Source: Micromonospora trifolii (GTDB taxonomy: Bacteria; Actinomycetota; Actinomycetes; Mycobacteriales; Micromonosporaceae). From it: a DNA stretch of 64,000 nt. Each line of letters opens with the position of its first letter. Position 1 is the stretch's first letter. The position numbers and the translations under genes are program-made. This document shows, one piece after another, positions 33,297 through 42,626 of the stretch. The notes below the pieces were generated by a model that did not search any database, was not told the origin of the DNA, and saw only the letters and a program-made list of their open reading frames with translations. Location of the stretch: the NCBI RefSeq assembly GCF_022229005.1, contig NZ_JAKKFD010000066.1, positions 186,001 to 250,000 on the forward strand. Direction: 5' to 3'.

Positions 33297-34832
33297 ATGG
33301 CAATTGACAACGCTTCTCGAGGTGTCAGCCGACGGCGATTACTGGCCGGAGTCGGCGCGGGGGCGCTCGTGGCCGGCACCGGGGGAGTCCTGCTCGACGC
33401 GACGCCGGCGGCGGCCGCGTTCTCCAACCGGTTCGGTCGGATGTTCCCGTCGCTGCCGGCGTTCGGGTCCGCGACGACCCAGATGCGGAACGCGCTGATC
33501 GACCTGTCGCGCGTCGGCGGCCCGATGGACGCACGCGACCCGCTCAGCGTCGGCGCGGAGGCGCTCGCCGACCAGCAGCAGCACAGCATCAACAACCCCG
33601 ACAACTTCTCGATCCCGCAGGGCATGACGTACTTCGGGCAGTTCATCGACCACGACCTGGCGTTCGAGACGACGGCGCCGCTGGGCACGCCGGTCGACCC
33701 GACCACTGTGCCGAACCCCCGGACGCCGGCCCTCGACCTCGACTCGCTCTACGGTGGCGGGCCGACCGGAAACCCGGAGCTGTACAACTCGGCCGACCCC
33801 GCCAAACTCAAGATCGAGTCCGGTGGGCGCTTCGAGGACCTGCCACGCAACTCCAGTGGCAGGGCGATCATCTTCGACGTTCGCAACGACGAGAACCTGC
33901 CGATCGCGCAGATCACGGCCGCGTTCATCCTCTTCCACAACCGCGTGGTCGACCTGGTGCGCGCACAGGGAACACCGGCGGCGCAGGTCTTCGGCGCTGC
34001 CCGGCAACTCGTCACCTGGCACTACCAGTGGATCGTGCTCAACGAGTTCCTTCCGCTGATCGCCGGGCCGGGCACTGTCTTCACAGTGCTCAACGGAGGC
34101 CGCCGCTTCTACAAGCCGGAGCCGAACGCGACGTTCATCCCGGTCGAGTTCACAGCGGCGGCGTTCCGCTTCGGCCACAGCCAGCCCCGACCGGCCTACC
34201 TGGTCAACCGCACCGGCAACGGTGGCGACGAGTTCTACGCCATGCTCTTCGACCCGGCGCTGAGCGGCGCGGACCCGGCCGACCTGCGCGGTGGGAAGCG
34301 GGCCGCCCGTCGCTACCTCGACTACCAGTTCTGGTTCCAGTTCTTCGACGGCCAGGTGCGCTGGAGCAAGTGGATCGACGTCCGCAACTCGACGCCGCTG
34401 TTCGGCTTCCCGCTGCCACCGCCGCCGTCCGGCTCGCCCTCGGCCAACCTGCTCGGACGTGACCTGCTCCGTCAGCTCACCTTCGGCATCCCGTCGGGCC
34501 AGCGGATCGCCGCCCACATCGGGGCGCCCGCACTCGGCAGCTTCAACTTCCCGGAACTCAGCGGGTACGGCCTCGGCCTGGACTCCAACACCCCGCTCTT
34601 CTACTACATCCTCAAGGAGGCACAGCTCCAGGCCGGCGGCGGTTCGTTGGGCGCGGTAGGTGGGCGAATCGTCGCAGAGGTGCTCATCGGCATCGCCCAG
34701 CTCGACCCGGCCAGCTACCTGAAGGTGCAGCCCAACTGGCGTCCGACCCTGCCTGCCCGCTTCTCGGGCCAGTTCACGATGGCCGACCTGCTCACGTACG
34801 CCCGGGTCGACCCGGCCAGCCGCAACTCCTGA
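33297..34832 (+). CDS. Tat-exported animal-type haem peroxidase
   Basis: A 511-residue protein. ATG 33297 has GGAAGG upstream and opens a twin-arginine signal (SRRRLLAGVGAGALVAGTGG). The family pattern of animal haem peroxidases is clear: distal His in MTYFGQFIDHDLAFETT, the catalytic Arg region, and proximal His in EFTAAAFRFGHSQ. Bacterial members are exported and oxidise phenols or halides with H2O2. It lies 82 bp after accC on the same strand. With two copper oxidases on the other flank it makes a third exported oxidase around the polyketide genes. Confidence 0.87.
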   Translation: MAIDNASRGVSRRRLLAGVGAGALVAGTGGVLLDATPAAAAFSNRFGRMFPSLPAFGSATTQMRNALIDLSRVGGPMDARDPLSVGAEALADQQQHSINNPDNFSIPQGMTYFGQFIDHDLAFETTAPLGTPVDPTTVPNPRTPALDLDSLYGGGPTGNPELYNSADPAKLKIESGGRFEDLPRNSSGRAIIFDVRNDENLPIAQITAAFILFHNRVVDLVRAQGTPAAQVFGAARQLVTWHYQWIVLNEFLPLIAGPGTVFTVLNGGRRFYKPEPNATFIPVEFTAAAFRFGHSQPRPAYLVNRTGNGGDEFYAMLFDPALSGADPADLRGGKRAARRYLDYQFWFQFFDGQVRWSKWIDVRNSTPLFGFPLPPPPSGSPSANLLGRDLLRQLTFGIPSGQRIAAHIGAPALGSFNFPELSGYGLGLDSNTPLFYYILKEAQLQAGGGSLGAVGGRIVAEVLIGIAQLDPASYLKVQPNWRPTLPARFSGQFTMADLLTYARVDPASRNS

Positions 34833-34839
34833 CGGCGCT

Positions 34840-34886
34840 TGCTCCGCACCCGGGCCCGGTGGCCCGGTGGCCCGGTGTGCGGAGCA
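34840..34886 (+). terminator. Hairpin with three tandem GGCCCGGT units
   Basis: Perfect 10-bp arms TGCTCCGCAC / GTGCGGAGCA enclose three direct copies of GGCCCGGT (34853-34876). It follows the peroxidase stop by 7 bp and most likely ends that transcript. Confidence 0.7.
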
Positions 34887-34894
34887 TGAGCCGG

Positions 34895-34937
34895 TTGAAC
34901 GGGACTCCAACGGTCCTCGACGCGGGTGGGGGAGGGT
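34895..34937 (+). promoter_or_regulatory. SARP-type box and -10 of ahcY
   Basis: Heptamers TTGAACG (34895), TCCAACG (34906) and TCGACGC (34917) start 11 bp apart. Eight bases later GAGGGT (34932-34937) fits NANNNT, and ATG 34944 then falls near +1, so the message would be leaderless. GGGGGAGGG overlaps the same place and could alternatively be a ribosome-binding site from a more distant promoter. Confidence 0.6.
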
Positions 34938-34943
34938 GCGGGC

Positions 34944-36389
<1,446 letters not shown>

Positions 36390-36402
36390 GAGGCCCGTCC
36401 GC

Positions 36403-37380
36403 ATGATCGCCGTATCCGGCTCGATCGCGACCGACCATCTGATGCGCTTCCCTGGGCGGTTCGCCGAGCAACTCATCGCCGGCAGCCTCGACACCGTCTC
36501 GCTCTCGTTCCTCGTCGACGACCTCGTCGTCCGACGCGGCGGGGTCGCGGCCAACATCGCCTTCGGGCTCGCCCAACTCGGGCACCGGCCGGTGCTGCTC
36601 GGTGCTGTCGGCGGCGACTTCGGCGACTACCGCAGCTGGCTGGAGCGGCACGGGGTCGACTGCTCGGAGGTGCAGGTCAGCTCCGTCGCACACACCGCCC
36701 GGTTCATCTGCACCACCGACACCGACCTCTGCCAGATCGCGTCGTTCTATCCCGGTGCGATGGGCGAGCCCGACCGGATCAGCCTCGACGGTGTCGCCGC
36801 CCGGGCCGGTGGGCTCGGGCTCGTCATCCTCGCCGCGGAGAACCCGGACACGATGCTCGCCCGCGCCGCCGCCTGCCGCCGACTGGGCCTGCCCTTCGCC
36901 GCCGACCCGTCACAGCAGCTGGCTCGGATGCCGTCGGCCGACATCGAGGCGATGATCAACGGCGCGCGTTACCTGTTGACGAACGAGTACGAGGCGGCGC
37001 TGCTGGAGTCGAAGACCGGGCTGAGTGAGGACGACATCCTGCGCCGCGTGGGCGTGCGGGTCGTGACCCTGGGCGCCAACGGGGTACGGATCACGGGGCA
37101 GGACGGCGACTTCCTGGTACCGGCGGCGCAGGTGGGCGCCATCGTCGACCCAACCGGTGTCGGCGACGGCTTCCGGGCCGGCTTCTTCGCCGCGCTCGCC
37201 GCCGACCTGCCCATCGAGCGGGCGGCGCAGGTGGGCTGCGTCCTGGCGGCGCACGTCCTGGAGGTCGAGGGCCCGCAGGAATACACGATCGACGCCGACG
37301 CCTTCGAGCGTCGCCTCGCCGAGTCGTACGGCTCCGATGTCGCTGTCGATGTGCGTGCGCTGGGGCTGGCCCGGGTCTGA
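36403..37380 (+). CDS. PfkB-family kinase, probably adenosine kinase
   Basis: A 325-residue ribokinase-fold kinase. N-terminal IAVSGSIATDHLMRFPGRF, the GG motif RRGGVAANIAFGLAQLG, and the anion-hole/catalytic DPTGVGDGFRAGF near the C-terminus. Coupling to ahcY makes adenosine the likely substrate, since removing adenosine pulls the SAH hydrolase reaction forward. Other sugar substrates cannot be excluded by sequence alone. Confidence 0.88.
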   Translation: MIAVSGSIATDHLMRFPGRFAEQLIAGSLDTVSLSFLVDDLVVRRGGVAANIAFGLAQLGHRPVLLGAVGGDFGDYRSWLERHGVDCSEVQVSSVAHTARFICTTDTDLCQIASFYPGAMGEPDRISLDGVAARAGGLGLVILAAENPDTMLARAAACRRLGLPFAADPSQQLARMPSADIEAMINGARYLLTNEYEAALLESKTGLSEDDILRRVGVRVVTLGANGVRITGQDGDFLVPAAQVGAIVDPTGVGDGFRAGFFAALAADLPIERAAQVGCVLAAHVLEVEGPQEYTIDADAFERRLAESYGSDVAVDVRALGLARV

Positions 37381-37390
37381 CCGGGCCAGC
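37365..37390 (+). terminator. Hairpin overlapping the kinase stop codon
   Basis: Ten-bp arms GCTGGCCCGG / CCGGGCCAGC with loop GTCTGA; the loop contains the kinase stop codon. Confidence 0.65.
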
Positions 37391-37436
37391 CGGGGTGCTC
37401 GACCGTCCCTTGTGAGGACCCGACCTTTCGGGGCCG

Positions 37437-38654
37437 TCACCGGCCGGGCGCCCCGCGCACCACCAGTCCGGCCGTGTCAGCCGCCCTGGTCAAGAGGTTG
37501 CCCTCGATCCGCTCGACAGCGGCCTGGTAGGTCCCACGTCGCCCGGGGGACAGGGTCGGATCCGCCAACGCCCGCTCCAGATCAACCAGACGGATGTTCG
37601 GGTTCAGATCGACGAAGGTGGGGATCGCTTCGATGGCCACCACCTTCCACCTTCCCGCCTCGCTCGCCGGACCAAACGTCACCCGGGTCATCGCGCCGTC
37701 ACGGTTGGCGTTGATGGGCTTCTCGTGCCGGGCGATCTGGTTGCCCATCCCGTAGACGATCCAGGTGTCGCCGATCCGCTCCACCGGCTGAACGACGTGC
37801 GCGTGATGCCCGAAGACGACGTCCACGTCGTCGATCGCGGCGATCTGACGCGCCCAAATCTGCTGGTCGGCGTCCGGCTCGTGCTCGTACTCGGTGCCCC
37901 AGTGCAGGCTGACCACCACGATCTCTGCGCCCGCCGCCCGAGCTGCCGCCGCGTCCCGCCGGATGGTCTTCACGTCGATCAGGCTCGCCACCCACTGCTT
38001 GCCGGCGGGCGGACGCAGGCCGTTGAAGCTTCTGGTGAGGCTGATGTGCCCGATCTTCACGCCCTTGGCCTGATAGATCTTGACGATGCCGGCGTCACGC
38101 TTGGTCCGGTAGCTGCCGGCGTGCCCCAGACCCGCCTTGTCCATCGCGTCGAGGGTCCGCTTGACGCCGTCGTACCTATGGTCGAGGGTGTGGTTCGAGG
38201 CGGTGGAGCATCCGTCGTACCCGATGCTCTTGAGGCCCTTGAGCACCTCCTGCGGCACACTGAAATTCGGATAGCCGATGTACGGGCCCCCCGGCGGTGC
38301 CAGCGGGGTCTCCAGGTGGCACAGGGCCAGATCGGCGCTGGAAACGGTCTCGCTCACCGGTGCCAGCATCGGGCCGAAGTCCAACGTGCCGCCGCCGTCG
38401 GTCCGGGCCTGCTCCCACAGCTTGGGGTGCAGCAGGATGTCCCCCGCACCGAGCACGGAGACCGTACGGTCGGCGACCGCCACCGGGTGGGGCGGGTCAG
38501 CCCACGCAGGCGTTTCAGCCGGCGCGGGCGACTCGGCCGGCCAAGGGCCGAGGACGTAGATCGCGCCCACCCCGACAGCTAGTGCGATCACGCAACCGAG
38601 GATCGTCCGTAGCGTGTGGGAGCGCTCGCCGCTTAGCTGAAAATTACTCGCCAC
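37437..38654 (-). CDS. CapA/PgsA-family membrane-anchored metallophosphatase-like protein
   Basis: A 405-residue protein. A single membrane segment at about 16-38 is followed by an exported domain of the CapA (poly-gamma-glutamate synthesis) fold: GAGDILLHPKLWEQ, LCHLETPLAP, STASNHTLDHRYDG, VVSLHWGTEYEHEPD and FGHHAHVVQPVE, containing the His/Asp/Asn residues of the metallophosphoesterase-like centre. The GTG start has a weak ribosome-binding site. No other capsule genes are nearby, so the true role is open. It diverges from the cellulase gene. Confidence 0.82.
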   Translation of the reverse strand: MASNFQLSGERSHTLRTILGCVIALAVGVGAIYVLGPWPAESPAPAETPAWADPPHPVAVADRTVSVLGAGDILLHPKLWEQARTDGGGTLDFGPMLAPVSETVSSADLALCHLETPLAPPGGPYIGYPNFSVPQEVLKGLKSIGYDGCSTASNHTLDHRYDGVKRTLDAMDKAGLGHAGSYRTKRDAGIVKIYQAKGVKIGHISLTRSFNGLRPPAGKQWVASLIDVKTIRRDAAAARAAGAEIVVVSLHWGTEYEHEPDADQQIWARQIAAIDDVDVVFGHHAHVVQPVERIGDTWIVYGMGNQIARHEKPINANRDGAMTRVTFGPASEAGRWKVVAIEAIPTFVDLNPNIRLVDLERALADPTLSPGRRGTYQAAVERIEGNLLTRAADTAGLVVRGAPGR

Positions 38655-38766
38655 CGCGACAGGCTAGCCCGCCCTGGTCGGCCCTACCGGCCGTGCTGAT
38701 GGACGAAGCGATCCGCCATCGACAAGTGTCCACACCTTGGCAGCGGTGCGCGCCTCCGCTAACGTC

Positions 38767-38784
38767 CATGGGAACGCTCCCATG
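38767..38784 (+). promoter_or_regulatory. CebR/CelR-type operator upstream of the cellulase
   Basis: CATGGGAACGCTCCCATG has perfect 7-bp arms and contains TGGGAACGCTCCCA (38769-38782), one base from the TGGGAGCGCTCCCA operator known for the cellobiose-responsive LacI-family repressors of Streptomyces and Thermobifida. Confidence 0.85.
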
Positions 38785-38822
38785 AACTTAGATACATCTA
38801 TGTGATCTGGAGGCAATACGTC

Positions 38823-40211
38823 GTGGCTATCCTCTCCTCGCTCCGCCGCAGATCGGCGGCCATCAGCGTGGCGGCCGTCGCGGGCGCCACCGCCGTCGGC
38901 GTCTGCCTCGCCGTCAGCAGCGCCTCCGCCGGCACGCTGTCCGGGTCGCTCTACCGCGACCCGAGTTCGGCCGTCGTCCGCTGGGTCGCCGCCAACCCCG
39001 GCGACTCGCGCACGGCCGTCATCCGCGACAAGATCGCGAGCCAGGCGCAGGCGCGTTGGTTCGCCAACTTCAATCCCTCGACAGTGCAGTCCGAGGTCTC
39101 CGGGTTCATCGGCGCCGCCAACGCGGCGCAGCAGATCCCGGTGCTGGCCGTCTACGAGATCACCAACCGCGACTGCGGCGGAGCCAGCGCCGGTGGCGCG
39201 CCGGACCTCAACCAGTACCAGACGTGGGTATCCAACTTCGCCAGGGGACTGGGCAACCAGACCGTCATCATCATCCTGGAAACCGACTCGCTCGCCCTGC
39301 TGACATGCCTCAGCAGCGCGGAGATCAACGCGCGTAACCAGGCGATCTCGACGGCCACCCGGACCATCAAGTCGGGCAACCCCAACGCCAAGGTGTACCT
39401 CGACGGCGGCCACTCCACCTGGAACAGCGCTGGTGAGACGGCCAACCGGCTCCGGGCGGCCGGCGTGCAGTACGCCGACGGCTTCTTCACCAACGTGTCG
39501 AACTACAACTCCACCTCCAGCGAGGCGAACTTCGGCCGGGCGGTCATCTCCTCCCTCAACGGCATGGGGATCTCGGGCAAGCGCCAGGTCATCGACACCA
39601 GCCGTAACGGGGGCGCCAGCGGGGACTGGTGCGGCGACGACAACACCGACCGGCGCATCGGGCAGTACCCGACGACCAACACCGGCGACGGCAACATCGA
39701 CGCGTACCTGTGGGTGAAGCCGCCGGGGGAGGCCGACGGCTGCCGGTTCACTGCCGGCTCGTTCCAACCCGACCTGGCCTTCAGCCTGGCCAACGGTGCG
39801 CCCAACCCGCCCACGACCACCCCGCCGACGACGCCGCCGCCGACGACCACTCCACCGACCACGACCCCACCGACGACCACGCCGCCGACCACCCCTCCGC
39901 CGAACACCACGCCGCCGGCCGGTGACGGCTGCTACGCGTCGATAGCTGTCAACCAGTGGGCTGGTGGCTTCACCGCCAGCGTGACGGTCACCGCCGGCAA
40001 GTCGGACATCAACGGCTGGACCGTGACGGTGGCGCTGCCCGGTGGCGCGGTCACCAGCGCCTGGAACGCCCAGGTCAGCGGCACCAGCGGAACCGTCGGG
40101 TTCACGAACGTGAGCTACAACGGGCGGGTCCTGGGCCGACAGTCGACCAACTTCGGTTTCCAGGGCACCGGCACCGGCCCGGGTGTGTCGGCCGACTGCG
40201 TCACCAGCTGA
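38823..40211 (+). CDS. Secreted GH6 endoglucanase with CBM2
   Basis: A 462-residue cellulase. GTG 38823 has TGGAGG 9 nt upstream and leads into a signal peptide (SLRRRSAAISVAAVAGAT... SSASA). The GH6 domain (about 45-325) has VYEITNRDCGGASAGG and the Asp of the IILETDSLA motif. A long Pro-Thr linker (about 328-365, encoded by a repetitive stretch at 39808-39915) leads to a family-2 cellulose-binding module with two flanking Cys. It cuts beta-1,4-glucan outside the cell. The operator upstream predicts induction by cello-oligosaccharides. Confidence 0.93.
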   Translation: MAILSSLRRRSAAISVAAVAGATAVGVCLAVSSASAGTLSGSLYRDPSSAVVRWVAANPGDSRTAVIRDKIASQAQARWFANFNPSTVQSEVSGFIGAANAAQQIPVLAVYEITNRDCGGASAGGAPDLNQYQTWVSNFARGLGNQTVIIILETDSLALLTCLSSAEINARNQAISTATRTIKSGNPNAKVYLDGGHSTWNSAGETANRLRAAGVQYADGFFTNVSNYNSTSSEANFGRAVISSLNGMGISGKRQVIDTSRNGGASGDWCGDDNTDRRIGQYPTTNTGDGNIDAYLWVKPPGEADGCRFTAGSFQPDLAFSLANGAPNPPTTTPPTTPPPTTTPPTTTPPTTTPPTTPPPNTTPPAGDGCYASIAVNQWAGGFTASVTVTAGKSDINGWTVTVALPGGAVTSAWNAQVSGTSGTVGFTNVSYNGRVLGRQSTNFGFQGTGTGPGVSADCVTS

Positions 40212-40224
40212 CCCCGACCGCTGC

Positions 40225-40267
40225 GGCGGGCCCGGCGTGGAGGACCACTCTCCGCGCCGGGCCCGCC
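40225..40267. terminator. Bidirectional terminator
   Basis: Thirteen-bp arms GGCGGGCCCGGCG / CGCCGGGCCCGCC between the convergent cellulase and MFS genes. Confidence 0.85.
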
Positions 40268-40300
40268 CCCGTACCCGCGGAACGAGCCGGGCTGCCCCAT

Positions 40301-41545
40301 CTACGTCTGCACGCTGGTGGCCTGTGGCTTCCCGGCATCGCGGCTGTGCGTCTGCCGCGCCGACCAACTGTTGTGGTCGGGCTTGTGGTCGCTCCCTTTC
40401 CTGCGGGACATCTCGTGGCCGGCGAGCAACGCGATCGCCACGGCCGTCAGCAGGCCACCGAACAACGGGATGACGCGCACCCCGGCCGTCGCCAGCAGGC
40501 CCGCACCGATGAACGAGCCGGCAGCGAGGCCGAAGTTGAACGCGACGCTGAGGCTGGCCGACGCCATGTCGGTCGTCGACGGGGCCACCTGCATGACGCG
40601 GTGCTGGATTCCCGCGATCAGCGAGCTGAACGACATCCCCGCCACGGCGAGCAACGGGATCGTCAACACCTTGCTCGGGCCGACTCCATAGAGGCCGAGC
40701 ATCGCGGCGGTAAGGAGTCCGAGCAGGACCAGCACGACACCGAGTGGGAACCGGTCCAGGAACCGACCGACCGCCCAGGTGCCGGCCACTCCGAACGAGC
40801 CTTGCACGAAGAGCAACAGGCCGAGAGATGCTGCGGCGAACCCACTGACGTCGAGGAGGAAGACGGTCATGTAGGTGAACGCGCCCATGGCGCCGGTGAC
40901 AGCGAGGATGGTGGCGATCAGGAGCACGACGAAGCGGTGCCGGTCCGGCACCGGCCCGACGTCGCCCGCACTCTGTTGCGGTGTGACGCTCGGCAGGAGC
41001 AGGGCGACCGCCACGCAGGTGACGAAGCCGAAGATGGCCATCGCGACGAAGGCGGCCCGCCATCCGGCCTGCCCGCCCAGCCACGTGCCCAGCGGCACGC
41101 CGAGGACGGGGCCGAGAGCGTTGCCGATCGACAGCCGAGCCACGATGCGACCTCGGATGTTCGCGGGGAACATCGATATCGCTACCGGGAACACCACCGC
41201 CCAGAAGACACCGTTGGTGGTGGCGGACACCAGCCGCGCGGCGAGCAACACCTCGTAGGAGGTGGCGAAGGCCGACACCGCTGTCGCCGCGGCGAACACA
41301 CCGAGGGCGCCGGCGAGCAGTGGGCGCCGGGGCACACGCCTGGTGACCCGGGTCAGCGGGAGCGCCACAACCATGACCACCACGGCGTATCCGGTCACCA
41401 GCAGACCGGCCTCGGACCTGGAGCGTCCCAGGTCCGGCGCGATCAGCGTGAGCAACCCGATCGGAAGCACCTCGGTGGTGACGTAACAGAAAGTGGCGGC
41501 GGACAACGCGGCGAGGGCGTAGACCGCACGTCGTCGGTGCACCAT
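40301..41545 (-). CDS. MFS transporter, DHA1 (AraJ/CmlR-like) family
   Basis: A 414-residue, 12-helix exporter. GGGAGGT precedes the ATG. The N-terminus TFCYVTTEVLPIGLLTLIAPDLGRS is typical of sugar-efflux and chloramphenicol-resistance transporters; motif A appears as LTRVTRRVPRRPLL. A basic hydrophilic tail of about 35 residues ends the protein. It diverges from a CGNR zinc-finger regulator, which probably controls it. The substrate is unknown. Confidence 0.87.
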   Translation of the reverse strand: MVHRRRAVYALAALSAATFCYVTTEVLPIGLLTLIAPDLGRSRSEAGLLVTGYAVVVMVVALPLTRVTRRVPRRPLLAGALGVFAAATAVSAFATSYEVLLAARLVSATTNGVFWAVVFPVAISMFPANIRGRIVARLSIGNALGPVLGVPLGTWLGGQAGWRAAFVAMAIFGFVTCVAVALLLPSVTPQQSAGDVGPVPDRHRFVVLLIATILAVTGAMGAFTYMTVFLLDVSGFAAASLGLLLFVQGSFGVAGTWAVGRFLDRFPLGVVLVLLGLLTAAMLGLYGVGPSKVLTIPLLAVAGMSFSSLIAGIQHRVMQVAPSTTDMASASLSVAFNFGLAAGSFIGAGLLATAGVRVIPLFGGLLTAVAIALLAGHEMSRRKGSDHKPDHNSWSARQTHSRDAGKPQATSVQT

Positions 41546-41721
41546 GAGCTACCTCCCAGATCCTGGACGAGGTGTAGCAAGCAGCCGTGACGCACGAGCC
41601 CTCGTGATCCCGGCTAACTAGGTTTTGAAGGTAGCATAGGTCGCCGTGCATCCCTCGATGTAGGCGTGGGATAATGTGTCGGTCGCACCTCCCTTACGCA
41701 TTTAGGTGGTAGCATTGCCGC
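41546..41721. promoter_or_regulatory. Divergent promoter region with repeated GGTAGCAT
   Basis: GGTAGCAT occurs at 41629-41636 and again at 41708-41715, within AAGGTAGCATAGG and AGGTGGTAGCATTG, near the starts of the MFS and CGNR genes. GATAAT (41670-41675) is a good plus-strand -10. The repeats are candidate sites for the CGNR regulator. Confidence 0.45.
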
Positions 41722-42372
41722 ATGTCAATCGACGTGTGCCAGCTACCGTTGGTCGGCGGCCACGCGGCACTCGAACTGGCCAACACCCTCGAACGAGGGG
41801 GCGAGTCGCCACACGACTTCCTGACCGACAGCTCCGCATTGCTGCGCTGGTCGACCCACGTAGGGGTGGTCAGCGACGCGGAGGCCGACCAGGTGGGCAG
41901 GGCTTGGCGCGACGAGCCTGCGGCGGCGCACGCGGGGCTGGCCGCCGTGCGGGACATCCGTGAAAGCCTCTATCTCGTGCTGCTCGCAGCGATCACCGAC
42001 GCGGACGGCGGTACGGCGGGTGACCCCATCGCCGCCGGTGCCGCGCTGGTCGCGCTGCATCAACGCTGGTCCGGCGCAGCCGCCCGAGCGAGATTCGTGC
42101 TCGACTCGTCGCAGGTGCGGCTGGTCTACGGCACGGTGCCGGCCATGCTGGTGCCCGACCGGATCGCCGAGGCCGCCCTCGACGTCATGCTGACGGCCGA
42201 CCTGACCCGGGTGCGCCGCTGCCCGGTGCTCGAAGGGGGCTGCGGCTGGCTGTTCCTCGACCAGAGCCGCAACGGTTCCCGCCGCTGGTGTCGCATGGCC
42301 GACTGCGGCAACGCGGTGAAGGCGCGACGGCTCACCGAGCGTCGCCGTGCCGCCCGTTCCTCCAGTTCGTAG
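41722..42372 (+). CDS. CGNR zinc-finger (ABATE-domain) transcriptional regulator
   Basis: A 216-residue protein. The N-terminal ABATE-type ligand domain opens with GGHAALELANTLERGG. The C-terminal CGNR zinc finger has Cys in RRCPVLEGGCGWLFLD and RRWCRMADCGNAVKARR, followed by a basic tail. Such proteins are presumed stress-responsive DNA-binding regulators. Divergence from the MFS gene suggests that it controls it. Confidence 0.85.
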   Translation: MSIDVCQLPLVGGHAALELANTLERGGESPHDFLTDSSALLRWSTHVGVVSDAEADQVGRAWRDEPAAAHAGLAAVRDIRESLYLVLLAAITDADGGTAGDPIAAGAALVALHQRWSGAAARARFVLDSSQVRLVYGTVPAMLVPDRIAEAALDVMLTADLTRVRRCPVLEGGCGWLFLDQSRNGSRRWCRMADCGNAVKARRLTERRRAARSSSS

Positions 42373-42478
42373 CCGTTTGGTCGCCGGTCGGGGGCGATTC
42401 ACGGGTCCAACGCAGGCCAACGAGGGCCACTCCCTGCCAGCGCGGGTCAACCCGCAGGTCGTTACACTGACCACTCGC

Positions 42479-42551
42479 GCCCCCGTAGCTCAGGGGATAG
42501 AGCATCGGTTTCCTAAACCGTGTGTCGCAGGTTCGAATCCTGCCGGGGGCA
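42479..42551 (+). tRNA. tRNA-Arg (anticodon CCT)
   Basis: A 73-nt cloverleaf: acceptor GCCCCCG / CGGGGGC, D arm AGCTCAGGGGATAGAGC, anticodon loop TTCCTAA giving CCT, and T arm GCAGGTTCGAATCCTGC. The discriminator is A and the CCA end is not fully encoded (ACCT). The first anticodon-stem pair is a T-T mismatch. tRNA genes are frequent integration sites, but I see no integrase or duplicated 3' end nearby. Confidence 0.95.
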
Positions 42552-42626
42552 CCTCGAACATCAGCAAGCTTGGTGGCCACGGCCGCAGCTGAGTCTCTCC
42601 GGGAACCTCGCCTAGAAGGGTCGTTC

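Noticed and set aside
34853..34876. Three tandem GGCCCGGT units as a CRISPR or microsatellite signal
   Set aside because: Units are only 8 bp with no spacers; they lie in a terminator loop.
34833..34943. SAH riboswitch upstream of ahcY
   Set aside because: The 10-bp hairpin does not match the SAH-riboswitch core and sits right after the peroxidase stop; a terminator plus SARP-type promoter explains the region better.
39808..39915. Repetitive ACC/CCG-rich DNA in the cellulase gene
   Set aside because: It encodes the Pro-Thr linker between catalytic and binding domains, a normal feature of such enzymes.
38664..41651. 995-codon open frame on the minus strand over the cellulase and MFS region
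   Set aside because: It runs antisense to the GH6 gene and in another frame of the MFS gene; its low-complexity Arg/Gly composition is typical of shadow frames.
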